From: Alligator mississippiensis
Lineage: Eukaryota > Chordata > Crocodylia > Alligatoridae
DNA: 64,000 bases
Assembly (NCBI RefSeq): GCF_030867095.1
Contig: NC_081826.1
Span: 37,984,001-38,048,000 of the forward strand
Reading direction: 5' to 3'
Shown: one piece after another, positions 10,542 through 22,624 of the stretch
Layout of the letters: every line of letters starts with the position of its first letter
Position numbering within the stretch: the first letter of the stretch is position 1
Position numbers and translations under genes: made by a program
The notes under the pieces: model-generated
Databases searched by the model: none
Told to the model about the DNA's origin: nothing
Seen by the model: the letters and a program-made list of their open reading frames with translations, nothing else

Positions 10542-10839
10542 CTCCCCAGGTATCTCTCCACTTTCATCCCCCTTCTCTCTTCCCCCCCTCCCCAGCCTGT
10601 CTCTCACCCATTGACTCCTCAATCTACATTTTCACTGACTACCTGTCTTGCATGCAGACCAGCCCAGCCTCTGGCTTCTTTACTTGTCATTCCATCCAGG
10701 AAGAGCACACACCAACTGTTGAAACTTCCTTAGCCTGATGAAGGGTTTTTGAACCCGAAAGCTTGCTTAATAATTGTTTTCCAACTATTTAAGTTGGTCT
10801 AATAAAAGATATCAAATTCACCCCAAGAACCATGTCTGA

Positions 10840-10851
10840 ATATGAAAGAGA
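10840..10851. repeat. Right target-site duplication of the Penelope element
   Basis: An exact copy of the 12 bases at 8654-8665, directly after the element's tail. A short GA-rich stretch follows, which could have helped the match to extend by a base or two. Confidence 0.75.
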
Positions 10852-10979
10852 GAGAGATTGATGGGTCTTGAAATGATTTAAAAGTCCAATTCTTGGTCCA
10901 CAGACCCATCTGCAGAAGTTGCAGGTTTTTCTGCAGGGGAGAGTAGGCCATAGGCCAGGATTTCTCTCATTTGAAGATC

Positions 10980-11245
10980 ACCATTCTCTCCTCTGCTTCA
11001 AGGGTGAGACTCTTTACCTCGAAATGGGCAGTCACTTGATTGAGGTTGCAGTGCTATTGGAGTTGGTTGGCAGCCAGCTCCTCTTAGCTCTTGACGTCAG
11101 CATCTGTTTTCTTGAGGTGTGGCTTCAATGCATCTTTGTCACATTTCCTCTGGCCACCACAAGTTCTCAGGCTGTTACTAAGCTGGGAGTAGAGCACTCA
11201 TTTTGGGAGTCGAGAGTTGGGCATTCACACACCATGTCTGGTCCA
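10980..11245 (-). pseudogene. LINE ORF2 C-terminal remnant
   Basis: The minus strand from about 11250 reads LHWTRHGV, a stop, then MPNSRLPK, and further on blocks like WWPEEM and IEATPQENRC. This matches the W-GH-RMPDSRLPK...LK signature found near the C-terminus of a widespread vertebrate LINE ORF2. Several stops are present. Clade not assigned. Confidence 0.5.
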
Positions 11246-11249
11246 ATGA

Positions 11250-13935
11250 AGGTGGTGCTAATGTCATGGCTGGTGCAGCCTGGGATATGGCCCCAGTGAG
11301 CAGGATGGGAGGTGCAGCCCAGGACTGACCCCAATGGGGTAGCCCTCTGGGGCCCAGTCTTGGGCTGAGCCACCCACTATGGCTGGTCACAGGCTGCATT
11401 ATCTATGCCACCTGCCAGGGCTGGGTCCCAGGCTGCATGGTCTGCCAGGGCCAACATCCTGGACTAGCCCAGGTGAGTGCCACCTGTGCTGAATCAGGTC
11501 CACAGAGCCAGATGAGTTTCATACCCAGTATTAGACAATATCAGACTTGTAAGTGCAACCAGAAAGGTCTTCAAATAGATTAATGTAGCAGGACAAAACA
11601 AATCAATAAAATAGGCCCTAGTGAAGGACCAAGAAATTAAAAGAAACCTGAGACGCAGAGCCTTCAGCCTCTTCAGAGGAGGGACTAGAATTTCACCAAC
11701 AATCCTGGTTGGGTGTGGGGCACCTGGGACCAATCCTGCTCCTGGGGAGAATTCACACCTAGAAGATGAGTGAAGCTCAGGGTGCTAGAACAGAGGGACT
11801 ATACATGGGCAGATCTGGGCAGGGTGTATGTAGTACACTTGTATCCTCCTTTGGCTGCACAGTAAGTGCAGTTCGTGCTGGATCTCCACATGCTGAGCTC
11901 ACCACCTGATCAGTGTTATTCCCGCCAGAGCTCCTTATGCACAGCGAGTTCTCTGAGCTTCCCAGCTGCATACTGTTACCCTGAGGTGGCAGGTCCAAAA
12001 ACTTAGCTTCATTTGCCAAGGTATAGGAGCTACTATGTAGTAGCTGACATGAGGCATATCCTAACACTCTTTAACCAGGCAACAAGTTGTCTTTATGTCT
12101 AAACCCTGCAAAAATACCCTACAACTAGCATAGAAAGTGAAAGATGCCAGTGGAGTGGGCCATGCCCTCCTGTCAGTTACATCACTGTAATCCAAAGGAA
12201 CCCCAGGGTCTCTAGAAACGCTCTAGTGGCAGAATGAGGCCTTGTGGTTGAAAACGTTTAAACACAGAGGGAAATTTTAATATTAACATCTTTAATGTCT
12301 AAGATTCACCTAGAGAGATACTTATTAACCTAGTCATCAGCTGCAGGATAACTTAAAGCTAATGCCAGTGTTCTCCCCAGACAGCTTGCAACTAATGAGA
12401 ACCTTTCCTATAAAGATTTTTCCAATGTTACTTGGTTAATCTGAAACAGCCAACAAGAATCTAGAGAAGTAACTCACCTACCCATAACAATTCAAAGAGA
12501 GCAGGGTTATTAGCTAGATTATTGTGAAAACTATTACTTGTGCCCAGTCTACACAAAGATTTTGTTCCAGTATGTAGCTACCTAAATTAGAACATGACCA
12601 GGACACCTGTATGAATATCTGTAACCGTTTGTTACTGGTACTACTTCTAGAGTTGATTAAATTACCATATTCAAATGAAAGGGTGTCATATCAGCATAGC
12701 TTATCCACTTTTCACGTGGACAAATATATTGTACTAGTATAATCAACTTTATGCCAGTAGAACTGTGGCCAAAAGAAGAGGTGTTTTACCACTTTACCTA
12801 CACTGTTGTTATTGAAACAGAAGGACTTTGAGTGTAGGCAAGCTCTTAGTCCAGTTATATTACAGCCTAGCATGAGAAACTGCCTCACAGTGCATCTAAA
12901 ACACGCACCAAAAGCCTGTTGGTGTGCACCCTGGCAGGACTGGTCACTTTGCTGAAGCTAGATTTCTTAGCACTGTGCTGTGTATTCCATTATGAAAAAA
13001 CGGAAATTAGAAAGTATGCAGTCATCTCACAGTACAAACTCCAGCTGACTGATTTTGCCTGAAAAAGGAGCTCAGATTCCTTCCCATCTGCACAGATATT
13101 TAAGTAACTATCCATGTACCCTTTGGAAAGCTTGAATGTCTAAGCTGAGAGGTGTTTCTGGTAGACTCCTGAGAAAATGTCTGTGCTGCTGCAAAGAATC
13201 CTGTGGAAACCTAGCAGTTTTACCCAAGGGCTTAGTGCCAGAAGAAAAAAGAAATTGCAGGAAATCAGGGGGTCTGGCATCATCACGAGCCTCTAATTAA
13301 TATAAGGCTGAAAGCAGAGCTGAGGGATTGATCAGATTTGTTAAGAGTCTTGTCCTGATTTGAAATTACTTAGACTCGGCAAAATAGCTGATGCTTCACA
13401 GGACTTGTGTAGATCCAGACTGGCTTGTCTTAATTGGAAGTGCTTGTTAAAATAATTTGTAGAGGGCTGACTGGGGAAATCTTAGGGAAAATATTCACTT
13501 AATACAACATACAGAAGAGTGGGAGCAAATTTCTCATACTGACTGACAAGGGTATGGAGGCCCAGTGAAGCATGGAATGAGATTGGAGACCGAGGGCTCA
13601 CTCAATTGATTAACCAGTGACACCTGCAAGGCATGGGCACAGTTATAAGGGGTGGTCAGAGGCTGTGATTAGCCCATAAAGCAACAGGTTCCCTGGGGCA
13701 TGTACAGGCCTGGAAGGACAACTAAATGTGAGGACTGGAGTGAGTCCAGCAGGATCTGAGGGGATCCTGTGGCAGGAGACCAGCATGGAACTTGCTCCAG
13801 GGCCCTGGGGGCAGCCTCCTTTTCCAAAATGTACTACGAACATCAAGGCTTGACAGCCAGGAGTGAAGGGAGGGTACCTAGAGCCAGAGCAGGGCAGGAG
13901 CTGAGTGGCCAATAGAGGGTATCACCAATGCCCCT
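11250..13935. other. Unassigned, apparently single-copy sequence
   Basis: No gene or complete repeat is recognised. At 11265-11510 phrases such as GGTGCAGCCTGGGA mirror those near 4225 and may be a decayed hAT-like element in reverse. At 12574-12612 about 39 bases closely match 19130-19168, which suggests a small dispersed repeat. The rest is AT-leaning with no open frame over 100 codons and no convincing exon. Confidence 0.5.
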
Positions 13936-13939
13936 GGAA

Positions 13940-14191
13940 CACTGATCCTATTACAGGCTCCTCCTCAAATTAGCCCCACAGCCTACCAGTGTGTCACTGC
14001 AAGCCCCTTTCCCCGCCTGATCTGCCACTCTGGTTTCTGCTTCCTGCCATGTGCTCCTTGCCTGATCTTCTGCTCTGCTTTCTGTTCCGCATAGTATCTG
14101 CCACTGGTCTCCCTGTTCACTCCCCAGTCTGCCCCATGGCACACACAGAGGTTGCCCAGGCCACCTGTGGCCCAGGTTGACTACTCCTGAG
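13940..14191 (-). mobile_element. hAT-like fragment, reverse orientation (tentative)
   Basis: The right edge, reverse-complemented, reads TCAGGAGTAGTCAACCTGGG followed by CCACAGGTGGCC. This resembles the hAT terminus at 1793 (CAGGGG..GGCAAA...GGCCC). The left terminus is not clear and the limit at 13940 is a guess based on composition. Confidence 0.35.
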
Positions 14192-14628
14192 TTATAGGAT
14201 GCCCTCTCCCATCTTGGTTCAGCCCTCTGCCCCATGAGGAAGAAGAGGGACTATGGCAAAGACCCTCATCTGGCACAATCCTCCTGCTAAAGAAGACCCA
14301 GGGCTAGGATTCTACCTGGTCCTTTCTTGCAGCTTTATCCCAACCCACTCCCATATTGTTAGTGGGCTATTCACAGTCCATCCTGACAGAGCACAGAATA
14401 CCTGCACAGAGCGTAAGTGTTTTGGGGCATTTTCAAACTACAGCTGAAGAGTTATTTTAGGAGCTGAGCTCCTGCATGGGGAGCTAGACTCAACCAGGGG
14501 CAGTGGTGGCAGCTGCAGCAAATACATTTTCCCTCCCTGAGCCTGCTGCTGGGCTGTCAGGGAACACCCAAGGGGATCAGGCAGGGAGGAGGAACCCACT
14601 CACTGCTTCTGGCCCTGGACTGAGCCCT

Positions 14629-15306
14629 CAGGGTTGCCAATACAAAAAAAATACTGACCATCTGAAAGCTTCTGAGAGAGATCCTTTTTTACTGACACAT
14701 GTCTTTACTGATATACATTTTATACAAGGCAAATAAAATTCTTCTGCCAGGACTAAGTTAGCAAGGCTGGGTTCAAATTTAGGGGGTTAACCTCAACCAC
14801 AGTAAAAAAAGTAAAAGTGTTTAGTTTCCAGTAAAAATAATTGCAGTTAAAACAATGTTCTTGGTTTTGGCAACACTGCTCTATTATAGCAATGGTTTTA
14901 CGCTATCCTGTGCCTCCCCAGCCAGGGACCTCCTACTCATCCCCACGTCCTGATACCCCTCACTGTACCATGCTGCTCCCACAGCTCACTCTCCAGCCGT
15001 ACCCCTGCCAGCCCCACTTCCCCTGTCCAAGCACAAACCCCCAAAGAAGCCTATCTGCAACCCAGCAGTATGAGAGGCAGCCTGGGATGCAGCAGCAGCA
15101 ATGTACAGCTTCGGTAACAGTACCTGCAGGGTTCTACACCCCTGCCTGGACACCAGGTGGCAGTGCTGCACTCTGTCTATCAGAGCTTCAAACAAGCTGA
15201 GGCTGCTTAGTGTTTTTACTGATGGCTAAATTTTTTTTTTTTACTAACAGCCATTCTTAGCCTGATTTTTTATGGACAGTAAATTTGCTGAGAGTTGGCA
15301 GCCCTA
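14629..15306. mobile_element. hAT-like non-autonomous element
   Basis: The ends are CAGGGTTGCCAATAC and, reverse-complemented from the right, TAGGGCTGCCAACTC. The flanks TGAGCCCT (14621-14628) and TGAGCCTG (15307-15314) are a near-match 8 bp duplication, the size expected of hAT. The 678 bp body contains no transposase. The open frame 14841-15200 is inside it and looks like GC-rich filler. Confidence 0.6.
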
Positions 15307-15537
15307 TGAGCCTGGATCCCTGCACAGCCTGGGTGGATTGGGGCAGAAGAGACTCTGGAACTCCTCCTCCCCCCAAAGTAGGCAGAGATAGCTGGACAAT
15401 GGCAGCAACAGGTGGGGAAATGGGAGAATGAGATGGGGGTGGGGGTGGCCACTGAGCACAGATGGGAATTGAAGTGGGGAATTTTTATCTGATTCAGGAA
15501 TGTAAAAAGGTCTCCAGGTACTGCACCTGTAGCATGT

Positions 15538-16372
15538 CATAGTTTCATAGTTGGTAGGGTCGGAAGGGAACTGAGCAGATCATAAAGTCCGACCCCCTGC
15601 CATGGCAGGAAAAAGTACTGGGGTCAAACGACCCCAGTGAGGTGTTCATCTAACCTCCTCTTAAAGACCCCCAGGATAGGAGCCAGCACCACTTTGCTTG
15701 GAAGTTGGTTCCAGATCCTAGCCACCCTGACTGTGAAGTAGCGCCTCCTGATGTCTAGCCTGAATCTACCCTCTGCCAGCTTGTGACCGTTATTTCTAGT
15801 CACTCCTGATAGTGCTCAGGGGAACAGGGACTCCCCCAATGCCTGCTGGTCCCCTCTGACTAGTTTGTAAACAGCCGCTAGATCCCCCCCCAGCCTTCTC
15901 TTGTGGAGGCTGAACAGGTTCAGGTCCCTCAACCTCTCCTCATAGGGCCTGCCCTGCTGCCCCCTGATCATGCGGGTGACCCTCCTCTGAACCCTCTCAA
16001 TGCTGTCCACATCTTTCCTGAAGTTCAGCGCCCAGAACTGGACACAGTACTCCAACTATGGCCTGACCAGTGCCACATAAAAGGGGAGGATCACCTCCTT
16101 GGACCTGCTCAAGATGCATCTGTGGATGCATGACAAGGTGTGGTTAGCCTTCCTGACTGCGTCCCTACAGTGTCGGCCCATGTTCATTTTGGCATCAATA
16201 ATGATTCCAAGATCCTTTTCTGCCTCTGCACTGACAAGAAGGGAGTTCCCCAGCCTGTAGGTATGCTGCTGGTTCTTCCTCTCATGTCTAAAAGGGAGGT
16301 ATGACCATGCCACTACATTGTCCCCTGATACTGACTCAGCAGCTCTGTCCCTCTCCAAGAATTTCCCTTCTT
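15538..16372 (-). pseudogene. CR1 LINE 3' end (5'-truncated)
   Basis: The minus strand encodes the C-terminal part of CR1 ORF2. Recognisable blocks are AEKDLGIIIDAKMNMGRHC, LSCIHRCILSRSKEVILPFY, a stop within LVRP-LEYCVQFWA, IERVQRRVTRMIRG and LRDLNLFSLHKRRLGGDL. The 3' UTR ends at about 15540 with the CR1-type GGTCGGAAGGGA stretch and a TATGAAACTATGA tail. Everything upstream of the post-YADD region is missing, as usual for 5'-truncated CR1 insertions. Confidence 0.88.
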
Positions 16373-18420
16373 ACCATTCCCTCTTCTCAAATGCCCACAG
16401 AAAAGGAGACTGCAGGATGCCCTGAAAGTTAGCAGAGCTATAGTGTTGTAGATCAAAGCTGTGGTACTTAAATGGAAAAGGCTTGGGACCATTGTTGTCA
16501 ATACTTGGTAAGTAGCCCCTTCTCACTTATATCAGTGCAGCTCCAGCTCACACATTTCTGCTTTACTTGATTGTAGCAGCCCTGCATATGGGATGAGACA
16601 TCTTCTGCCAGGCTTTATACTGCTTGGGGTTTTATAAGCCAAACCTGCCCCCTTACATTGCTCTGAGGAATTCTTAGATCACGTGTGTGTGTGTGTGTGT
16701 ATGTCTGAAAAGGCACTGGAGTGGGGCCCAATTTTGGTGTAGCTAGAAATGCCAAAAGTAAAAGGCATAAAAATTTACAACGATGTCTAAAACACGCTTG
16801 TTAAAATACTTGGAAAACTTCATCCTCTGGCTCCATAACATAGAAAGATCATATGCCTTGCTTGCTTGGGCCTGTCTGTCCAAGTAGCAGAATGCTCTGT
16901 TTTCTTAATATTTTTTTTTAATATCACCTGGTGCCTAAAATTATTCAAAACAAAAAAAAACCCCCAAAACCCCCAGTGGGCAGTGGAAGCTAGTGTCCTA
17001 TTTGGCTCACAACATGCACACAAAATCAAGGAATACATGGCATATATTGAATATTATCCTAATATTATTCATTTAAACAGAGCCCTAATTTTCAGCATGT
17101 TTGTAATTGTCCTACACCATGGTCCTTCCCCCCTATTCACCCTCCCCCCCACCTCCCCCGCAGTGCTGGACCTTTCATCCACTGCCCAGTCTCTTCTGAA
17201 ACCAGTAACAACCCAGCAGCCTGGCCAGATCTAGCATCAGGAAGGAAAATTCAGCCCTGTGTTTGACTTAGTTCTTCTGTTTACTCACTAGACTAATGAG
17301 GTCAACAAGACAGGTAGGATGGACTATTTGAATAGTTGGAAGCAGTTTCTGTCTGATTTAGTGGACTGGATTGAATTGTGAGTAGATTGTGGGTCAAGAG
17401 GTTGTTTGAGTTTCACATTGGATGCACATTTCACTGCTAGTATTTTTGCCATATATCTCTCTGGTGCTTTCCCACTGGCTGCTTGACTGTGAACTAAGAC
17501 CCAAATCCTCAAAGACACCTAACTTCTGTTTGTTTTAGTGAGCAGAAAGAGGCATCTGAAAATCCATGCCTAAATGACTATTGCAGATAGCTCCTTAGCA
17601 TCAGTAGTATGATTACAGATCACAAATGAAATTACTGAGGCTGAATTCCCAACTCATCAGAAGCTGAAAAACTAATTGTTATTTTGAGGCAGAACTCCAA
17701 AGATCTGAGGATGTCTTGGCATGGAATTTTAGCCCTGCTCCCTCCAAAAATGTACAAGCCTTTGGCTAATATTCCACTATCAGTACCAATTACAGGATTG
17801 TTCTGTAGAACATCTGTTTATTCAGTGTCATTCAGAATTAAATGATTACCCCAGGACTCAGATGTGCTGTTTAATTTTCCACCTCTTGCTGTTTCTATTA
17901 GTTTAAGGTGTTGGGCTACATTTTCCCCAATTCAGGGATCAGCATGTTTCTCTAATATTCAGATTAAGGTACTACATTCTTGTGTTATTGCTTCTGGGGA
18001 AAAAACAGCATCAAATGCTGATCTCTCTCAACTATTTCACTGCTGTTGATATCAAGTATATTTTCTATTGTAGCGTTCAGATATACAAGTATGTTGATCC
18101 AAGTTGGAAGTATATATTTCTTATTTGTTCTGAGGCCCAGACAACTAACTCAAGTAGTTTTAACCAGTGAAATAAAGTAGCATTATTTCTGTGCCACCCC
18201 TTTTAGAAACAAAGCCATATTATCTGGGGCACAAAGATATGTTATAATATGTGAAGGTTGTGTAGTAAGAGTAACACAGACATAATTTTTAGTCCAAGGC
18301 GAAGTTAAATGTTCCTTTATATAGGTCACCTGTAGCCTTTAATAAAACAGAAGTTACTAAAGCAACAGGTGAACAAAGAGTCCTCAGAAATTATAGGATT
18401 GAAATCCTATATGCAGCCGT
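16373..18420. other. Unassigned sequence
   Basis: No gene is supported. A (GT)n run lies at about 16684-16701. Open frames at 16866-17234 and elsewhere contain homopolymers and no recognisable domain. No splice-bounded exon was convincing. Confidence 0.5.
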
Positions 18421-18422
18421 GT

Positions 18423-18505
18423 AAATAAGACATACAAAAAACTAGAATTCTTGGTTCCAAAATGATACCTTTTATTAGACCAACTGGGAAATCGCAAGAA
18501 ATGTT
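18423..18505 (-). mobile_element. Detached Penelope-type 3' tail
   Basis: Reverse-complemented, this contains AGTTGGTCTAATAAAAGGTA followed by ATCATTTTGGAACCAAGAAT. This is the same tail structure as at 10785-10830 of the Penelope element. It is probably a severely 5'-truncated copy on the minus strand. Confidence 0.6.
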
Positions 18506-19380
18506 TTCATAGCATTTCTTTCTCTTTAAGGAATTCTTAATTGCATAATTTAGACACAGTTCAGAAGTTTTTGAATTTTGAAGCACCTTTATGACTGAAT
18601 TAAGGACATTATCTTATGCAGGTTTCAGAACTTCAATTATGTTGACTGGGTGATTTCCGGGTAAGTAGGACTGTAACTGTCCTTAGGATAGATGGAATGT
18701 TCTCTTTAGACATTTCCAGCGGTGTTCATGTTGAACTCTACCAAAACTGCCTGTATCAGAGCCCTGTCCCACTCTCCCATACAGTTAGTTCTAAAATAAA
18801 AAATATTTAAAGTAACTAATGCTGTGCTACATTACCTTTATATAGTTGATAAAAATATATTATTTAAGATTCAGGTATTAAAATCAAAGTTCACTTTACA
18901 ATTGCTCCTACATACAATGCTTAAAATACAAGTTTTTACTACTCTGAGATATAGTATTAATTAATATACATACTAATAACAAAAGAAATTTTGTTATTCG
19001 AAGTCTTCAAGTACAGTAAGGAAGGCCTACTAAAATTAAACACATAAAAAGAACAGCCGTTACAGGTTATTAGGAGGATAAGGTAAAATAATTTCATTCA
19101 ATATTTAGCAGGAGTCTCATAGGTAAAATGTAACTACCTACATTAGAATATGACCAGGCCACCTATACTCTTCTCCTTCTATCTGCAACTCTTTACACAT
19201 GATGCCACAGAAGATTCAAACACAGCTCTAGCAGCATCACACTCTAACACCAAACTTCAAGTGCTGTAGTAATGACCCTGAAGCCTTATTTACCCAAGAC
19301 CATTCAAATACTTGCCATGCCTGTAACCTGTCCTGTCTTTAAAGTGCTTGCAGTGATAGATAAGTGTCGTTAGTACCACT
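18506..19380. other. Unassigned AT-rich sequence
   Basis: Nothing coding is recognised. The short repeat shared with 12574-12612 lies at 19130-19168. Confidence 0.5.
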
Positions 19381-19858
19381 GGCTGCATCTACACATGCAC
19401 TTTATTGTGGAGTAGACTAATTAGCTGCAGAGTAAAGCATCACCGTCTGCACATGCAATGGTATTAAGCCACAGTGACCTAATTTACACTGGTGTAAAAT
19501 AGTACTGTTGGGGACAGTACTATCTTCTTATGCCAGGATAATTTACTGTGATTAAATACATATGTAGATACTGACCACAAGTGTAAACTACACCCAGTCA
19601 GCCCAGCTAGCCAGGGTCAGACTCCTGCCTAGCCACATGGCTCAGCACTTTCAGCATCCTCATGCCCCAGCCAGCCCCTCCACCACTCAATGCCACCACC
19701 TGGAGCCTGGGGATGACCCCCATGCTCCTTGTCAGCCCCAGCACAAATTGCTGCTGTCCCAGGTACACGGGTAGATGCTGCACCCAGGAATAGTTTACTC
19801 CAGCTCAAACTGCTCTGGAGTTTATTGTTTCACATTAATTGCACATGTAGACACAGCC
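19381..19858. mobile_element. Harbinger-like MITE with 3 bp duplication
   Basis: The ends are GGCTGCATCTACACATGCAC and, reverse-complemented, GGCTGTGTCTACATGTGCAA. ACT flanks both sides (19378-19380 and 19859-19861). This is one of several elements in the window whose termini share a core like TCTACATGTGCA. There is no transposase. A 3 bp duplication and GG-starting inverted ends suggest a PIF/Harbinger source. Confidence 0.65.
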
Positions 19859-19861
19859 ACT

Positions 19862-21200
19862 GTATATTAATATTGCATGGATCAAAGCTAATCACTGTAG
19901 CTAACCAGCTACATCCAGTTACTCTTCAGTGCTACAGCTGCACTTCCAACCTGATCCCAAAATGTCCCTGCTATGACCCTCCTAGGGTCTTACCAAAAGG
20001 GAGGAAACAAAGTCCCTCTCTGTTTGCCAGCCACGACTTGATGACACACGCAAAAAAAATGTACACAAACAGAGGCTCCAATAATGGGTAATTTCAGTCC
20101 CTTTAAAGATGGGGTTCTCCCTTTTGGCATATTTCTTGAGGCTTCACCTCCTCTACACCTCTTCCATACTCCAACCATGATGTAAATCAAATGATATTCA
20201 TCTGAACAGTATTTAGTGATGCGACCTGGCACTCTCTGTATTAGGGCAAAGGTAGGCGTGTCAGCCCAGATAATAAATAATAAAGACTAAGCATTTGCCT
20301 TCTTAGTCTGGGGTCCATACTGACTCAAATAAATGGAACCAAAATTGTTAGCATATATCCATGCCTTGCCCAGCTGCTGGGCCTTTCAGTACACTCAAGG
20401 AAAAAACAGAAAATTATACTAAAGGCAATTGAACTCATAATCTCACATCACCTTGTATTTGGTGTTTTGTAAGATTCAAACTCACGTGCCTCATCTTGAT
20501 GGTCTTCCACTCATCTGTGAATCTCCAGTTGTCCAGACTCCTTTCACTGGATGCCTCCTGCGAGGTTTAGGACTCCTCTGAGACTTCCTCTGACAAGTCC
20601 TTTTTGGCCAAACTTCGGAGCCTCTATTTGTTGTCTCTGTGTGGCTCAAGACCTCACCTGCAGCTCCTGCCCAGCTCAGCAGCCGGGGCTCAGGTCAGAG
20701 CCAGACTGCAGGGGCTCTTGCAGCAGCCTCTGCCCTGCTCCAACTCCCAGCAGCTTTCTGCCGCTTCAAGCGCCCAGGCTCAGTCTGGCTCCAGGCATGT
20801 TTTTTCCACGTCACTCCCTGCATGCCCTCCAATGTGCAGGGAGCACGTGCTCTTGAACAGTTGTGCCAGCAGCAAGCACCACTCTTGCCTCTCCACTTTG
20901 GGACCTACAGATAAGATCTCCCTGTCAGCATCCTCTCCCAGGCTAATTTGCCACACAAGGGTTGGGTTTAGGCACACACTGTCCTGTACCGTTGGGGCTC
21001 CATGTGTGAGTCCCCCCAGCCAGCGACACCTGCAAATCCTAGTGACCCCCACAGAGCAAAGTCTCCTGATCTGCTTCAGTTTCCATTGTTTTATGCACAA
21101 ATGCTTTTTCATGCACAAGTGCATATGCACAAGTGTTCTACTTGATACAGGTGAAGGCTAATACACATAGTTCACACTTAAGCAAAAATCATAGAACACT
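19862..21200. other. Unassigned sequence, GC-richer from about 20550
   Basis: No gene is supported. The stretch 20550-21165 has overlapping open frames on both strands without any domain I recognise. It could be part of an old LTR or other repeat. Near 20132 there is a 20-base phrase also found near 6656. Confidence 0.4.
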
Positions 21201-21202
21201 TA

Positions 21203-22175
21203 CCATAGAATCATAGAGTCATAGGAATTAAGGGCTGGAAGGGACCTCAAAAGATCAAGTCCAACCCCCCTGCTCTGGGAAGGAATACTGCTGAGATCAA
21301 ATGAGCCTAGTAAGGTGTCTCTCCAGTCTCTTCTTGAAGACTTCCAAGGTTGGGGACTGCAACATCTCCTTGGGAAGTCTATTCCAGATTCTGGTCACCC
21401 TTACCATAAAGAAGTTCTTTCTTACATCCAACCTGAAACCATTCTCTAACAGTTTATGGTCATTGCTCCTTGTCCTCCCTTGGGGTGCCCTAGTAAATGG
21501 TTTTTCTCCCAGCTCCCAATATTCACCCCTTACATACTTATAGATGGCCACCAAGTCCCCCCTCAGTCTTCTCTTCCCCATGCTGAACAATCCCAGATCC
21601 CTTAGTCTTTCCTTATAAGGTTTGTCCTCCAGGCCCTTAATCATTCTTGTGGCCCTTCTCTGGACCCTTTCAAGATTCTCCAAGTCTTTTTTGAAGTGTG
21701 GCACCCAGAACTGGACACAGTACTCCAGCTGGGGTCTCACCAGCACAGACTAGAAAGGAAGTATCAGCTCCTTAGCCCTGCTTATACACTTCCTTAGCCC
21801 TGCTTGTGACACATCGGCTAATGCATCCAAGTATGATATTAGCTCTGTTGACAACAGTATCGCACTGGTGGCTCATGTTCATCCTGTGATCAGCCATAAC
21901 CATGAGGTCCCTTTCAAGCATTGTGCTGGTCAGGACATCTCCTAAACTATATTCATGTCACTGGTTACTTCTCCCCAGATGAAGCATGCTGCATTTATCC
22001 TTATTGAACTGCATTCAGTTCTGCTCTGCCCACTTGTCCAGCTTCTTCAGGTCTGCTTGGATTCGCATCCTATCCCCTAGTGTGACTGTTTTTCTGCATA
22101 ACAGTATAGTCCACAAACTTAGCTAATGTGCTTTCCACATCCTCATCTACATCATTAGACAGATGTTGAATGGCA
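21203..22175 (-). pseudogene. CR1 LINE 3' end (5'-truncated)
   Basis: The minus strand begins near 22175 with an eroded RT block around LFNI and the post-YADD region. It becomes a clean open frame from 21746 containing LVRPQLEYCVQFWVPHFKKD, ERVQRRATRMIKG, GLFSMGKRRLRGDL and the C-terminal VFKKRLERHLTRLI. The 3' UTR ends at about 21205 in CTATGACTCTATGATTCTAT, the CR1-type terminal repeat. It is a different CR1 subfamily from the copy at 15538, judging by the 3' UTR wording. Confidence 0.9.
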
Positions 22176-22251
22176 TGGGGCCAAGAAATTTTGTGGTTAT
22201 GGATTGTTATTCCCAGAAATCATTGCTTCAGGGACATCTCCTGGGAACTCT

Positions 22252-22622
22252 GGGCACTTTTACATGTGCTATGGGGTTGGGAGGGTGATGCTTTAATTAG
22301 AGCAGCTCTGAGAGCTGCTCTAATTAAAGCGGTGCCACGTCTCATGTATCAGCATCCCTGTGCTTAAAAATGGAGGTGGGGGCATTTGAGCTAAAGCTCA
22401 TTAGGCATGCGTTAGTTCAAGCACCCGCTCCAACATTTTTAAGTGGGGGGACACTGATACATGAGATGCAGGAGGCTGCTGGAGCACAGTAATTGCCACG
22501 CTCCAGCAGATTCAATTATTTAATTGAGTCTGCTACAATGTGCTAGAATTCTAGCCTGTTGGAGCAGCCTCTGCACTTATATAAGGCACACTCTGAGATA
22601 AGTACATGTGCCATAGTGTCCA
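22252..22622. mobile_element. Palindrome-rich MITE
   Basis: It begins GGGCACTTTTACATGTGC and ends with TACATGTGCCATAGTGTCC. The interior is built of inverted repeats: a perfect 20 bp arm pair around one base at 22290-22330, and a second pair TCTCATGTATCAGCAT / CACTGATACATGAGAT. Limits are approximate because no clear target duplication was seen. Confidence 0.5.
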
Positions 22623-22624
22623 TT

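Larger units (their letters stand above)
8666..10839 (+). mobile_element. Penelope-like retroelement
   Basis: The element carries a Penelope-type reverse transcriptase followed by a GIY-YIG endonuclease domain, then a 3' UTR with the phrases GAACCCGAAAGCTTGC and GTTGGTCTAATAAAAG that recur as detached tails elsewhere in the window. A 12 bp duplication flanks it. It is probably 5'-truncated: similarity starts at the conserved KPADKGGAIV block and no upstream region is visible. One frameshift separates the two domains and the RT active site is altered. Confidence 0.8.
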
